Source: Trichomonas vaginalis G3
Lineage: Eukaryota > Parabasalia > Trichomonadida > Trichomonadidae
Length of the DNA stretch: 64,000 nucleotides
Assembly (NCBI RefSeq): GCF_026262505.1
Contig: NC_067206.1
Location: 23,947,896 to 24,011,895, forward strand
Reading direction: 5' to 3'
Shown: piece by piece, positions 53,870 to 63,455 of the stretch
Layout: each line of letters starts with the position of its first letter
Position numbering within the stretch: position 1 is the first letter of the stretch
Translations under genes and position numbers: made by a program
Notes under the pieces: generated by a model
Told to the model about the DNA's origin: nothing
Database searches by the model: none
What the model saw: only the letters and a program-made list of their open reading frames with translations

Positions 53870-54601
53870 AAGTTAGTATGGTTATGTTGGGTACTGTGGC
53901 ACTGCGCGCCTCCTTACCCATTATATGTGAATTTGACACTTTACAAAACCGTTAACGTATATTTTACAACACAAACGACAACACTAACTTAACCTTAAAT
54001 ATTTATAAAACCGCCAACCACTTCACTAACGAACTCACTAATGTAAAAAATAAACGTTCTCACTATCGTTCTCACTAACGACTTCACTAATGTTCTCATA
54101 AATTTTCCTCAATAAGTTAGTAAACATATCTTGGGTACTGTGGCACTGCGCGCCTCCTTACCCATTATATGTGAATTTGACACTTTACAAAACCGTTAAC
54201 GTATATTTTACAACACAAACGACAACACTAACTTAACCTTAAATATTTATAAAACCGCCAACCACTTCACTAACGAACTCACTAATGTAAAAAATAAACG
54301 TTCTCACTATCGTTCTCACTAACGACTTCACTAATGTTCTCATAAATTTTCCTCAATAAGTTAGTAAACATATCTTGGGTACTGTGGCACTGCGCGCCTC
54401 CTTACCCATTATATGTGAATTTGACACTTTACAAAACCGTTAACGTATATTTTACAACACAAACGACAACACTAACTTAACCTTAAATATTTATAAAACC
54501 GCCAACCACTTCACTAACGAACTCACTAATGTAAAAAATAAACGTTCTCACTATCGTTCTCACTAACGACTTCACTAATGTTCTCATAAATTTTCCTCAA
54601 T
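53870..54601. repeat. Three tandem 244-bp copies of the e2 terminus
   Basis: AAGTTAGTA starts at 53870, 54114 and 54358; GGGTACTGTGGCACTGCGCG at 53889, 54133 and 54377. Units 1 and 2 are virtually identical and each ends in the last codons of the 94-residue gene; only the third joins the real gene. Confidence 0.9.
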
Positions 54602-54868
54602 ATCTTCATCATCAGTGTTAACCCTATTGTAGTCATACTTGAAGCCATAAACTTTCTCTAACTTCTTAACGTACAATTTACATAACTTACCTTCGTCATC
54701 GTATGGTTTAATGATATAACTATTTCTATCTTTATACACAGTCAATGAAAAGTCAACTGGTCTCGGATGTATTTGAAAGAACATGTTATGCTCAGGAAGG
54801 AAGAATAAATGTTTAAATGTATGTTTGTTATACTGTGGAATTCGAATGAGTTGCTTTTGTTCTGTCAT
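54584..54868 (-). CDS. Small conserved Polinton end protein (94 aa), e2 copy
   Basis: MTEQKQLIRIPQYNKHTFKH ... ending DDEDIEENL, about 75-80% identical to 13404-13688. Differences are spread out and the frame is kept in both, which points to selection on the protein. Function unknown. Confidence 0.65.
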   Translation of the reverse strand: MTEQKQLIRIPQYNKHTFKHLFFLPEHNMFFQIHPRPVDFSLTVYKDRNSYIIKPYDDEGKLCKLYVKKLEKVYGFKYDYNRVNTDDEDIEENL

Positions 54869-54960
54869 TTACATCCAAATAAAATAAAAAATAAACTTAA
54901 AAATAAACTTAAAAATAAATGATATCACCACCCTCACACGTATGAAAACATAGCACAAAA

Positions 54961-55019
54961 ATAAATTTAGGTGAAGTGGTGAAATCTCACCTCTTTTTTC
55001 ACCTCTTTTTTCACCCGTT
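54961..55019. repeat. Palindromic intergenic module, version 1
   Basis: AGGTGAAGTGGTGA, GATT-type centre, then TCACCTCTTTTTTCACCTC and TTTTTTCACCC. Same place between the two end genes as 13266-13326 in e1. Confidence 0.8.
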
Positions 55020-55031
55020 GAATTCATTACT

Positions 55032-55268
55032 TTATAACTCTCTTCCTTTCTCCAACTCTTCTAACTTCTTCTTAAGTTCAGCAATGTTGTCCTCATGAAG
55101 TTTAATCTTTCTCAAAATTCCTTCTTTATCTAATGGTTGCTTTATCTTTCTAAACTGAACTCTACCATCTTTCATAGTATGAATGTAAAAACCTTCTGGA
55201 ATAATTCCTGATTTAATGTATTCTACCAAAAACTTTTGTTTCATTGCTTCAGTGACTTTAGTCGTCAT
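55032..55268 (-). CDS. Small conserved Polinton end protein (78 aa), e2 copy
   Basis: MTTKVTEAMKQKFLVEYI ... LEELEKGREL. About 95% identical to 13015-13251. The C-terminal coiled coil is kept. Stop at 55032 lies 13 bases from the palindromic module. Confidence 0.65.
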   Translation of the reverse strand: MTTKVTEAMKQKFLVEYIKSGIIPEGFYIHTMKDGRVQFRKIKQPLDKEGILRKIKLHEDNIAELKKKLEELEKGREL

Positions 55269-55978
55269 TTTACTCTAAGGTGAAGCTAGCACAGCGATAA
55301 TGGATTTCATGACTTTTTAGTATTTCATGCAATCTTAACAGATAGCCTTACAAGTACTTCCAGTGTCCCTAGCTGTCCCTCCTTTTTATATAACTCCATG
55401 ACATTTATAATCTCGCGAAACTTAACAGGTAGCATAACAGATAATTAAAATCAGATGAGGTTTTGAACCAAAATTTCTAAGCAACGTTGTCAAGGATTTT
55501 GAGGAACTAGGGACAGAGTGTGGCAAAGTCCAAGATTTAATTTATCTTCATCTGTTTCATCAGTTATCTTATCTAATATGCCAATATTTTATTCATAACT
55601 CGTGGCAAACTCACTAACTTTCATTATGTTCATCTGCATGCTTCATCTGATAGAAAGTATGACTTTCATTAACTCTGTGAGATAATGAAAACTACTAGGG
55701 ACAGAGACCATGGCAAAGTTTATGACTTTCATTATTTCCAGAACTTAATGAAAACTACTAGGGACAGAGACCATGGCAAAGTTCATGATTTAATTTATTC
55801 TCTCACTAACAACAAACACAAACTCCAACACTAACATCAAGTACTAACTTCAGCACAAATGACAAACGCTAACAACAAACACAAACTCCAACACTAACAT
55901 CAAGTACTAACTTCAGCACAAATGACAAACGCTAACAACAAACACAAACTCCAACACTAACGACAAAAATAAATGTCC
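55269..55978. repeat. Non-coding stretch with 63-bp tandem repeats
   Basis: A 63-bp unit with CTAACAACAAACACAAACTC starts at 55806, 55869 and 55932 (third partial). Before it, ACTACTAGGGACAGAGACCA occurs twice (55689 and 55747). No coding frame. This separates the end genes from the helicase. Confidence 0.8.
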
Positions 55979-58711
55979 TCACTTCTTAACAAAGTAATAT
56001 GTGCTTCTTACACCACCATAGCTCAAACGTTTCTTTTCAAACATCGATTGAAACTTATTTTGAGCCATTGGCTTTAGTCTCTTTTTCTTCAAATACGCCA
56101 AGAAATCTTCTTCACATCTTTTCACTTCATAGCCTTCTTTAAACTCCTCCTTGTTAAGTTCTATGAAATCCTTTATATCATTCTTTGTTGCAATGGCTTC
56201 TTCACGAACGACATCGTGAACTATTTCATCACTGCATTCATGAACGACCTCCTCACTGTTCTCATGAACTATTTCAACACTGTTCTCATGAACGACCTCC
56301 TCACTGTTCTCATGAACTATTTCATCACTGTTCTCATGTATGACCTCCTTACTGTTCTCATGAACTATTTCATCACTGTTCTCATGTATGACCTCCTTAC
56401 TGTTCTCATGAACTATTTCATCATTGCATTCATGTATGACCTCCTCACTGTTCTCATGAACTATTTCAACACTGTTCTCATGAACGACCTCCTCACTGTC
56501 TTTCATAAGCGTTTCAAAGTCTCCTTTACTCATTACTTCAATCTCATGCTGTTCACAGTAGTACTTAAACTCACTGTATATGTCTTTGTTGTATGTTATA
56601 TTGCTTCCCATGTACTCCATGAATTTTTCAAGCACTTCCTCATAATTCACTGTTTCTTTCTTTCCACGACCTTCTAATAACATACTTGCTTCATAAATAT
56701 AACTTCTTGCAGAACCGTCTCGCTTTCTACTTCTCTTCACAAATTCTCTCATCTTGCCACCAAATACATTTGAACTACATGCAAAGAATTCATTCTCCTT
56801 CGCAAATTCTTTATATCTTCTGTAGCACTCTGTACAATTCCATCCGGATACAAACTTTTCATAGAACTCCTCGTAAAACATTTGGTAAGGTGTTTTGTTC
56901 ATTTCGATGAGTTCTTGTTTAGCCCTGGTGAATGGTATCTTCCTTACATCAAATTCACTTAAATCTTTCTTCATGAAGTACGTCAGTAAGTTTGAATAAA
57001 ACTCTTCATTAAAGCTTTCAATGAGATTTGAGAAATATTCGTAATTTCCTTTGTATCTGCTGCTTACGTCAATGACAACAAATCTTCTGTCGTCTTTGTC
57101 AATCTTTACTGAGTTGAAGTTGTTAGATATCATGATGATATTACAAACATTCTCTATCTTTCTTACTGGCTGACACTTCTGATTTAAGTCCAACTGAGTC
57201 TCTGTTACTATTGACTTTAGTGCGTCGTGGTTCATGACCTTAGACGTATCGCATGAGCTTAGTTCATTGCATACGATGAGCTTCATGTTCTCAATAGCAG
57301 CATTGAATCTACCAACCACATTCTCTATTGCCGTTATATTATTGTTGGCGTACTTGCTAATGAGCTCGCATAGAACATTACTAAGTACATTCTTACCAGT
57401 TCCTTGCTTTCCTATTAACAAAAGTACTGTTCCAGTCTTTCCACAAGGATTTTGAACGATGTAGGCGAACCAGTTCAAAACATACTCATAAAGCTCTTCA
57501 TCCTCATTACATATGACATCGTGAACATGTTTCAAATATCCTTCAATAACGCTTTCATCTACTTCATTCAGTACCTCATACTCATATCCTCTGAAATAGC
57601 TGTAAATGTCATCTCTTTCGTCAAAGAATCTCATGCCTGACTTCATAAGATAGTTCTTGTTCTGACCCGCTTCATAAATCATCAGTGCGTTCACATCCTT
57701 CTCCTCAATACGTCCTACATAAATACTCTTCATGAGCTTATTGAATTCCTTGCTATCTATTGATACAAGTGTTGTTGTGTCTCGTATTCCATCATAATCT
57801 TTCACTAGATATGTCATACGTGCTCCGTCAATAACGACAACACATCTTCTTAAGTCATTTATAACACTAGCTATGTCAATACCGTCCTCACTCATGTACT
57901 TATTTTTCCTCAAGTCCTTTAGTGTGAAAGTGTCTCTAAGTTCTATTTCAAACAATTCATTTACATGTCCTTTGCAATACTTCTCTATAAAATATTTCTG
58001 TCGTTCTTTACTAAGTTTCTTAACAGCTCTGAAGAACCATGTGTTTTGACTCAAACATCCTTCACAACTTCTCTCATTCATTCCTAGTTCTTTCATGTCA
58101 TTATCTTCAATCTCTATGGTCTCATTGACTAAGGTCAAAGGGTTCTTAGTCATTGCTGGTCTTATCTGAAACAATGTTTGTGCAACAGGTTTAACTAGTT
58201 CAGCAACGTCCTTCCTTAATATGAATAGCTGTTTCCACTCATCTTTGCTAACAGTTCTTTCATAACCACTGACAGTAATGATTTCATTTGCTGACTTTAG
58301 ACACTTATGTTCTATCATTTGTATTGCTTTTGTGTAAGGCTTTCGTGAGCATAGGTTGTATATGTCATTCCTGCAATGTTCATTCATGCCAATAGTACTA
58401 AATCCTTTCTTTGCTGTTGAATGCATAATATCCATTAGTTCCTGTGTTCGTATTGCTGTCTCATAAAATACAACAAGACCTTTGTCATCTATGACGTACT
58501 TACCGAAAACATTGCTTATATTCTTTAACCATGAAATAACATCCTCATTCATGCTGTCAAACATGAAGTAAGGTCTTACATACTCTTCACTTATAAGATA
58601 CTCCACAAAGTACTTGTTAAGCTCTATGTCCTCGTGAGCGATTTCATTAGGTTTGATATTAGTTCCTTTTGTCATTGCTGTCATGTACTTCACTCTCATA
58701 GTTCCTTTCAA
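55979..58711 (-). CDS. Superfamily 3 helicase (D5-like) with repeat-bearing tail, 910 aa
   Basis: Walker A LLLIGKQGTGKNVLSNVL at about 426-443, Walker B-like MKLIVCNELSS at about 475-485, motif C VCNIIMISNNFNSVKI at about 520-535 and arginine-finger-like KDDRRFVVIDVSS. This is the signature of virus-type SF3 helicases such as poxvirus D5. The N-terminal 400 residues are not clearly assigned; a primase-like part is possible. Residues about 735-833 are a run of 7-9 residue VHENS-type repeats, followed by a small winged-helix-like end (SMFEKKRLSYGGVRSTYYFV). Likely unwinds element DNA for replication. The frame is open throughout and looks whole. Confidence 0.85.
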   Translation of the reverse strand: MKGTMRVKYMTAMTKGTNIKPNEIAHEDIELNKYFVEYLISEEYVRPYFMFDSMNEDVISWLKNISNVFGKYVIDDKGLVVFYETAIRTQELMDIMHSTAKKGFSTIGMNEHCRNDIYNLCSRKPYTKAIQMIEHKCLKSANEIITVSGYERTVSKDEWKQLFILRKDVAELVKPVAQTLFQIRPAMTKNPLTLVNETIEIEDNDMKELGMNERSCEGCLSQNTWFFRAVKKLSKERQKYFIEKYCKGHVNELFEIELRDTFTLKDLRKNKYMSEDGIDIASVINDLRRCVVVIDGARMTYLVKDYDGIRDTTTLVSIDSKEFNKLMKSIYVGRIEEKDVNALMIYEAGQNKNYLMKSGMRFFDERDDIYSYFRGYEYEVLNEVDESVIEGYLKHVHDVICNEDEELYEYVLNWFAYIVQNPCGKTGTVLLLIGKQGTGKNVLSNVLCELISKYANNNITAIENVVGRFNAAIENMKLIVCNELSSCDTSKVMNHDALKSIVTETQLDLNQKCQPVRKIENVCNIIMISNNFNSVKIDKDDRRFVVIDVSSRYKGNYEYFSNLIESFNEEFYSNLLTYFMKKDLSEFDVRKIPFTRAKQELIEMNKTPYQMFYEEFYEKFVSGWNCTECYRRYKEFAKENEFFACSSNVFGGKMREFVKRSRKRDGSARSYIYEASMLLEGRGKKETVNYEEVLEKFMEYMGSNITYNKDIYSEFKYYCEQHEIEVMSKGDFETLMKDSEEVVHENSVEIVHENSEEVIHECNDEIVHENSKEVIHENSDEIVHENSKEVIHENSDEIVHENSEEVVHENSVEIVHENSEEVVHECSDEIVHDVVREEAIATKNDIKDFIELNKEEFKEGYEVKRCEEDFLAYLKKKRLKPMAQNKFQSMFEKKRLSYGGVRSTYYFVKK
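56213..56505 (-). repeat. In-gene minisatellite coding VHENS repeats
   Basis: About twelve 24-base units, each coding a pattern of (E/D)(V/I)(V/I)HE(N/C)S(x)E. All stay in frame. The opposite strand is also open, which makes a false plus-strand frame. Confidence 0.85.
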
Positions 58712-58729
58712 TAGCGTAAAAATACTTCA

Positions 58730-59504
58730 TTGTTTCATAACTGCTCTAAATTCTGTTCAAAATTCGTACAACATAACTTTTTAACATTAGTGAAAGAACA
58801 TGAGCGAAACAAAACATCTAACATTACAGAAGAAGTCAATGACAATGCCGATGAAAACATTACAGAAGGAGCTAGTGAAAATATTGACGAGTTCAGTGAG
58901 GAAGAAGATATTGAGGACGTCAATGAGAACGTTAGTGGGGAACAAACTCAATGGGAAACATTGAGAAATCATGAAGATTATGAGATTTTGTACGACATAT
59001 CCTTTTACTATTCGTCGAAAGAAAGACAAACATATTATGAGTGAATACTTAAATAATTATGGTTATATTGTGCTTAGTTTAAACAACAAAATGTACTTAA
59101 AGCATAGAATTATTGCAGAACAGTGGATTGAAAATACAAACAATTTGAAAGAAATAGACCATATAAATCATGATAGAACGGACAACAGAATCTCAAACCT
59201 TCGTTGGTGTTCTAGATCTGAAAACAATAGAAATAAAAGCAAGTATGGCGATATAGTTTATGAGTTCGTTGATGAAATATCTGACGAAGCTGTTGAAATA
59301 ACAGATTATGGTAAGCATTCGTTTGAGTTCTACTACTATGTTGAGAATGAGGACGCATTCTATTATTATACAGGTCTTAACTATCGAAAACTTCATATAA
59401 ACTTTACAAAAACAGGTACTGCTTATGTTTGTATGATAGATACAGAAAACAAGAGTGTAATTTTATTCATAAACAAATTCAAACGCTTGTACGGGTTCAT
59501 GTAG
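58730..59504 (+). pseudogene. HNH endonuclease with acidic N-terminus (Polinton e2), broken
   Basis: Acidic, Glu/Asp/Asn-rich start (NITEEVNDNADENITEG), then QWETLRNHEDYEILYD as in NUMOD4-linked nucleases, then the core RIIAEQWIENTNNLKEIDHI and NHDRTDNRISNLRWCSRSEN, and a C-terminal strand-rich part to 59504. The family cuts DNA. Related to 8801-9268 in e1 but with another N-terminus and C-terminus. Broken (about one break). Opposite strand to the helicase, head to head. Confidence 0.75.
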
Positions 59505-59891
59505 GACAAACATTATTTTTCAACACTAACACCAACACTTAGGACAAACATTCATGACTAACATTACTGTATAACATAGACACTAACTGCATCGAAACTA
59601 AACGTAAATGCTTTGTCAAAACTTCATCGTATATGTTTTGTCAAAACTTCATAATAAATGCTTTGTTATGACCTCATGGAACTTAAACGTAAATGATTTG
59701 TCAAAACTTCATCGTATATGCTTTGTCAAGACTTCTTCATCGTAAATGTTTTGTCATGATTTCATCGTATATGTTTTGTCAAACATGAACGTATATGCTT
59801 TGTCATGACTTCTTCGTATATGCTTTGTCATGACTTCTTCGTATATGTTTTGTCAAAACTTCTTCGTAATGAGTGTAAATGATTTCATATG

Positions 59892-59985
59892 ATTGTTTCC
59901 CTCGAAAAACCGAGAGAAGAGATTCCATATGAAAATCGCAAGAATTTGGCTCCTGGTTTGAAATATTATTATGTTCATAGACTTC
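59892..59985 (+). pseudogene. KilA-N gene piece caught in repeat array
   Basis: Matches 3375-3468 of e1 (CGAGAGAAGAGATTCCATATG... through AATTTGGCTCCTGG). Flanked on both sides by array units. A fragment only. Confidence 0.75.
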
Positions 59986-60185
59986 ATCGTAAATGTTTTG
60001 TCATGACTTCATCGTATATGTTTTGTCATGACTTCTTCGTATATGTTTTGTCATGACTTCTTCATCGTATATGTTTTGTCATGACTTCTTCGTAATGAAC
60101 GTATATGTTTTGTCAAGGTTTCATCGTATATGCTTTGTCATGACTTCATCGTATATGTTTTGTCATGACTTCATCGTAAATGTTT

Positions 60186-60524
60186 TGTGAAGAATATAAC
60201 AACCGCCTGAATTCAGACGGTTGCTTTTTATACAAAATTCACACAGGAAAATTCTTGAGTTTTGGTTGAAAGAATACGGTCGAGCCAAAAGTGGCTCAAC
60301 CTCAAAACAAGCATTTTATGAGCTTACTAAGGGTGTTATAAATGAATTCAAAGGTATTTACATACATCCTGACTTCGTTCATTTTGTTGCTGAATGGTGC
60401 TCTGTAAAGTATGCATTTTATGTCAAAGATATTATGGACTCCATAGACAAGAAAGTTCATGAGAAGTTAGATGAAGAAGAACTCGAAGATACAGTAGAGA
60501 ATGTAAAAACAAGCATTTTATGAT
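60186..60524 (+). pseudogene. KilA-N domain gene fragment, e2
   Basis: Longer relative of 1463-1693: FWLKEYGRAKSGSTSKQA, GIYIHPDFVHFVAEWCSVKY, AFYVKDIMDSI, then a charged tail. The KilA-N end motif is whole, the 5' part is array sequence. Broken fragment. Confidence 0.65.
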
Positions 60525-60640
60525 CTTACTAAGGCGTTATGAATGAATTCAAAGGTATTTGCATACATCCTGACCTCGTTCATTTTGTTGCTGAATTCAG
60601 CAAAAATAATGTTTAGGGTAGATGGTTTTTAGGTGTCACT
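60525..60640 (+). pseudogene. Second short KilA-N piece plus cut palindromic module
   Basis: ATGAATTCAAAGGTATTTGC, the following HPDLVHFV codons and GCTGAATTCAGCA repeat the matching part of 1640-1720, then AATGTTTAGGGTAGATGG starts a version 2 module that is not completed. Confidence 0.65.
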
Positions 60641-60887
60641 ACGTCACCATGTCACCAGGTTAATTAACTTCTCTTAAAATTACTGACAACATGACATTTT
60701 GACAACAGTCCAGGAAATATATTTTATCGTATATGCTTTGTCATGACTTCATCGTAATGAACGTAAATGTTTTGTCATGATTTCATCGTATATGCTTTGT
60801 CAAACATGAACGTATATGTTTTGTCATGACTTCTTCTTCGTATATGTTTTGTCATGACTTCTTCATCGTAATGAGCGTAAATCAGAC

Positions 60888-60950
60888 AAAAATATATTTT
60901 AGGTGAAGAGGTGAGATCTCACCTCTTTTCTCACCTCTTTTCTCACCTCA
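60888..60950. repeat. Palindromic module, version 1
   Basis: AAAATATATTTT lead, AGGTGAAGAGGTGAGATC, then three TCACCTC arms. Confidence 0.85.
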
Positions 60951-61043
60951 TTGAATTTTCATGATTTCTTCGTATATGTTTTGTCATGACTTCTTCGTAT
61001 ATGCTTTGTCAAGACTTCTTCATCGTAATGAGTGTAAATGACC

Positions 61044-61095
61044 CAAAAATAATGTTTAGGTGAAGAGGTGAGATCTCACCTCTTTTCTCACCTCA
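61044..61095. repeat. Palindromic module, version 1, short form
   Basis: AATGTTT lead, AGGTGAAGAGGTGAGATC, and only two 3' TCACCTC arms. Confidence 0.85.
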
Positions 61096-61558
61096 TTGAA
61101 TTTTCATGACTTCTTCATCGTAATGAGCGTAAATGTTTTGTCATGATTTCATCGTATATGCTTTGTCAAACATGAACGTAAATGTTTTGTCAAGATTTCT
61201 TCGTATATGTTTTGTCATGACTTCTTCATCGTAATGAACGTATATGCTTTGTCAAACATGAACGTAAATGATTTGTCGAAACTTCATCGTATATGTTTTG
61301 TCATGACTTCTTCGTACATGTTTTGTCATGACTTCTTCGTACATGTTTTGTCATGACTTCTTCATCGTAATGAACGTATATGCTTTGTCAAACATGAACG
61401 TATATGCTTTGTCGAAACTTCATCGTATATGCTTTGTCAAACATGAACGTATATGATTTGTCGAAACTTCTTCATCGTAATGAGTGTAAATGTTTTGTCA
61501 TGATTTCATCGTATATGTTTTGTCATGACTTCTTCATCGTAATGAGCGTAAATCAGAC

Positions 61559-61620
61559 AAAAATATATTTTAGGTGAAGAGGTGAGATCTCACCTCTTTT
61601 CTCACCTCTTTTCTCACCTC
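61559..61620. repeat. Palindromic module, version 1
   Basis: As 60888; directly followed by the GC-rich double hairpin at 61622. Confidence 0.85.
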
Positions 61621-61621
61621 A

Positions 61622-61650
61622 GCCGCTAAGCGGCGAGACCCAAAGGGTCT
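61622..61650. repeat. GC-rich double hairpin, third copy
   Basis: GCCGC-TAA-GCGGC then AGACCC-AAA-GGGTCT. Second stem differs from those at 5012 and 8660 in both arms. Confidence 0.7.
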
Positions 61651-62108
61651 TGAATTTTCATGATTTCTTCATCGTATATGTTTTGTCGAAACTTCATCGT
61701 ATATGCTTTGTCATGACTTCATCGTATATGTTTTGTCATGACTTCTTCATCGTATATGCTTTGTCAAACATGAACGTATATGCTTTGTCATGATTTCTTC
61801 GTATATGTTTTGTCATGACCTCTTCGTATATGCTTTGTCATGACTTCTTCTTCGTATATGCTTTGTCAAAACTTCATCGTACATGTTTTGTCGAAACTTC
61901 ATCGTATATGTTTTGTCGAAACTTCATCGTATATGTTTTGTCATGACTTCATCGTAAATGTTTTGTCATGACTTCTTCATCGTAATGAGCGTATATGCTT
62001 TGTCATGATTTCATCGTAAATGCTTTGTCAAACATGAACGTATATGTTTTGTCATGACTTCTTCGTATATGTTTTGTCATGATTTCATCGTAATGAGCGT
62101 AAATCAGA

Positions 62109-62650
62109 CAAAAATATATTTTAGGTGAAGAGGTGAGATCTCACCTCTTTTCTCACCTCTTTTCTCACCTCATGAATTTTCATGACTTCTTCATCGTAAT
62201 GAGCGTAAATGATTTGTCATGATTTCTTCGTTTATGCTTTGTCAAACATGAACGTATATGCTTTGTCAAACATGAACGTATATGTTTTGTCATGACTTCT
62301 TCTTCGTATATGCTTTGTCATGACTTCTTCATCGTAATGAGTGTAAATGTTTTGTCATGACTTCTTCGTACATGTTTTGTCATGACTTCTTCATCGTAAT
62401 GAGTGTAAATGTTTTGTCATGATTTCATCGTACATGTTTTGTCATGACTTCTTCATCGTAATGAGTGTAAATGTTTTGTCATGACTTCTTCGTACATGTT
62501 TTGTCATGACTTCTTCGTATATGCTTTGTCATGACTTCTTCATCGTAATGAGCGTAAATGATCCAAAAATAATGTTTATGTTAGAATGTTAGATCTAACA
62601 CCTTTTCTAACATGTTTTCTAACATGGAGGATTTCATTAGATATAAATAT
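62109..62650. repeat. Left arm of large inverted repeat
   Basis: Matches 63456-64000 in reverse complement over at least 540 bases with a few small indels; includes one version 1 and one version 3 module and array units. The arm may extend further left once the sequence right of the window is known. Confidence 0.9.
62563..62628. repeat. Palindromic module, version 3
   Basis: AATGTTT lead, ATGTTAGAATGTTA, GATC, TAACACC, then TCTAACAT twice. Same plan as versions 1 and 2. Confidence 0.85.
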
Positions 62651-63450
62651 TATTTGGTGAAAGTATCCTAAAAATATTTGATGGACTTTAACTAAAATAA
62701 TGTTTAGTGAAGAATGTTTATATCAGATGAAACAGTAAAGTATTATATCTATTAAATCGTCTATGATGTAAATTGTGTATAGAATGAAATGGAGGATTTC
62801 ATTAGATATAAATATTATTTGGTGAAAGTATCCTAAAAAATTTTGATGGACTTTAACTAAAATAATGTTTAGTGAAGAATGTTTATATCAGATGAAACAG
62901 TAAAGTATTATATCTATTAAATCGTCTATGATGTAAATTGTGTATAGAATGAAATGGAGGATTTCATTAGATATAAATATTATTTGGTGAAAGTATCCTA
63001 AAAATATTTGATGGACTTTAACTAAAATAATGTTTAGTGAAGAATGTTTATATCAGATGAAACAGTAAAGTATTATATCTATTAAATCGTCTATGATGTA
63101 AATTGTGTATAGAATGAAATGGAGGATTTCATTAGATATAAATATTATTTGGTGAAAGTATCCTAAAAATATTTGATGGACTTTAACTAAAATAATGTTT
63201 AGTGAAGAATGTTTATATCAGATGAAACAGTAAAGTATTATATCTATTAAATCGTCTATGATGTAAATTGTGTATAGAATGAAATGAAGGATTTCATTAG
63301 ATATAAATATTATTTGGTGAAAGTATCCTAAAAATATTTGATGGACTTTAACTAAAATAATGTTTAGTGAAGAATGTTTATATCAGATGAAACAGTAAAG
63401 TATTATATCTATTAAATCGTCTATGATGTAAATTGTGTATAGAATGAAAT
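62626..63450. repeat. Five tandem 165-bp repeats
   Basis: Units begin G(G/A)AGGATTTCATTAG at 62626, 62791, 62956, 63121 and 63286. Nearly identical. They form the spacer of the large inverted repeat. Confidence 0.95.
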
Positions 63451-63455
63451 GAAGG

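Larger units (their letters stand above)
59505..62562. repeat. Array of 20-25 bp repeats
   Basis: Dense, irregular tandem copies of CGTATATG(T/C)TTTGTCATGA followed by CTTCTT or CTTCATCGTAATGAGCG; a second kind has TTTGTCAAACATGAACG. Well over 60 units. Interrupted by KilA-N pieces (59892, 60186), palindromic modules and a double hairpin. No spacers of unrelated sequence, so not CRISPR. Confidence 0.9.

Noticed and set aside
56216-56677. Plus-strand frame of 153 codons
   Set aside because: It is the complement of the repeat part of the helicase gene and made of the same 24-base unit.
55979-58711. N-terminal archaeo-eukaryotic primase domain of the helicase
   Set aside because: A PYFMFDSMNED stretch hints at it, but the remaining primase motifs could not be seen.
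59505-62562. CRISPR-like array
   Set aside because: Repeats are contiguous and shuffled with no unique spacers, and the sequence is a eukaryotic mobile element.
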